A DNA stretch of 64,000 nt from Bacteroidales bacterium (GTDB lineage: Bacteria; Bacteroidota; Bacteroidia; Bacteroidales; Marinilabiliaceae). A program made the position numbers and the translations under genes. The notes under the pieces are model-generated. The model made no database searches and was not told the DNA's origin. It saw only the letters and a list, made by a program, of their open reading frames with translations. Positions 63,642-64,000 of this stretch are shown piece by piece (position 1 is the stretch's first letter; each line of letters starts with the position of its first letter). The stretch is taken from assembly GCA_024401335.1 (NCBI GenBank), contig JAKSLH010000002.1, positions 180,232 to 244,231 on the forward strand. The letters are read 5' to 3'.

Positions 63642-64000
63642 CTTATGTTTTCAATTGATTTGCGTTTCTGATGTCTATTATGCCACCATAACTCCGAAAC
63701 ATGTACCCTCACTATACGATCAGCAACCCTGGCAGCCCCAAAGTACATGTCTGAGCGAAGCGAGTTTGCATCGCGTAGCTTACGGCAACCAATTCTTAGC
63801 GAAAGAACAAGGTCGATGGACAGACTATAACTGAAAAATGTTTACCTTTGCTTGACATCAGCGGTTTCCTTCTGGGCTCCGCCCTTCAGTCAACTGCATT
63901 CCGGGATAAGACAAAAACAAGTCAACCTAATTTAGGAAAGTACAATTATAAATTACTGAACTAATGTTGAATACCAAGGTATATTTGCACATATTGCTAG
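63642..64000 (+). other. Non-coding window edge with two plus-strand -7 boxes
   Basis: About 360 bp with no credible gene. TACCTTTG (63843-63850) and TATATTTG (63980-63987) on the plus strand suggest that a rightward gene begins beyond the window. No hairpin terminator or tRNA seen. Confidence 0.5.

Noticed and set aside
63760-63790. Short GC-rich run with gcgaagcg at the right edge, considered as an insertion-sequence end or attachment site
   Set aside because: No inverted partner, target duplication or transposase gene is visible in the window.
63469-63834. 121-codon plus-strand ORF at the right edge
   Set aside because: The first part is the reverse strand of the GH3 signal-peptide region, the rest crosses its promoter; no recognisable domain.
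1-64000. CRISPR arrays, rRNA, tRNA or insertion sequences
   Set aside because: No regularly spaced repeats, no rRNA-like segments, no cloverleaf in any gap examined and no transposase-like protein were seen.

Overview
The window looks like a chromosomal segment from a member of the Bacteroidales, most likely Prevotella or a close relative. The reasons are: -7 boxes of the form TAnnTTTG, some with TTTG about 19 bp upstream, in front of many genes; almost no Shine-Dalgarno sequences; a SusD-like protein; type IX secretion (T9SS) parts and sorting tails (a PorZ-like protein and a small C-terminal sorting-domain protein); DUF4369/TlpA-type lipoproteins; and GH78 and GH3 glycosidases. Genus level is inference; no rRNA gene is present.

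Left part (1-20 kb, nearly all minus strand): the 5' part of hisA, an acyl-CoA/ACP ligase-ACP-acyltransferase fusion, a YfiR-like protein, a secreted nuclease, pncB, two CPBP-family membrane proteases around a frameshifted lipoprotein gene, then hisC-hisD-hisG. In front of hisG is a complete attenuator: promoter, a 14-codon leader peptide with seven consecutive His codons, an antiterminator arm and an intrinsic terminator. After this come recQ, a lysS-gpsA-pgi cluster, and an lpxH-like gene paired with a thioredoxin-fold lipoprotein gene.

Middle (20-44 kb): an AT-rich stretch holds a SAM methyltransferase, a polysaccharide flippase, and three genes chained by TAATG overlaps (TPR-SpoIIE phosphatase, GT4 glycosyltransferase, asparagine-synthetase-like protein without the glutaminase cysteine). 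Next are lipoproteins, rdgB and porZ, a sigma-54 response regulator without an HTH, ppx/gppA, an Xaa-Pro aminopeptidase and recJ. A PLP-aminotransferase-like remnant without the PLP lysine, a DUF2795 protein, and an envelope cluster (OstA-like plus two parvulin/SurA-like chaperones) follow.

Right part (44-64 kb): the tryptophan pathway is scattered over 17 kb on the minus strand as trpBA, trpF and trpC, and trpD, with trpE and trpG absent from the window. Between the pieces lie a T9SS cargo protein, a SusD-like protein with a decayed C-terminus, a rhamnosidase, an AlbA_2-type regulator carrying an 11-bp tandem repeat, an AAA ATPase, small lipoproteins and an XRE regulator. That regulator has a palindromic operator candidate and a long structured leader. 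trpD alone carries a Trp attenuator (leader peptide with three Trp codons) and its own terminator. A GH3 enzyme gene and a non-coding edge close the window.

The two most interesting signals are the paired His and Trp leader-peptide attenuators, each sitting on a reduced biosynthetic operon, and the XRE-palindrome-structured-leader module next to trpD.
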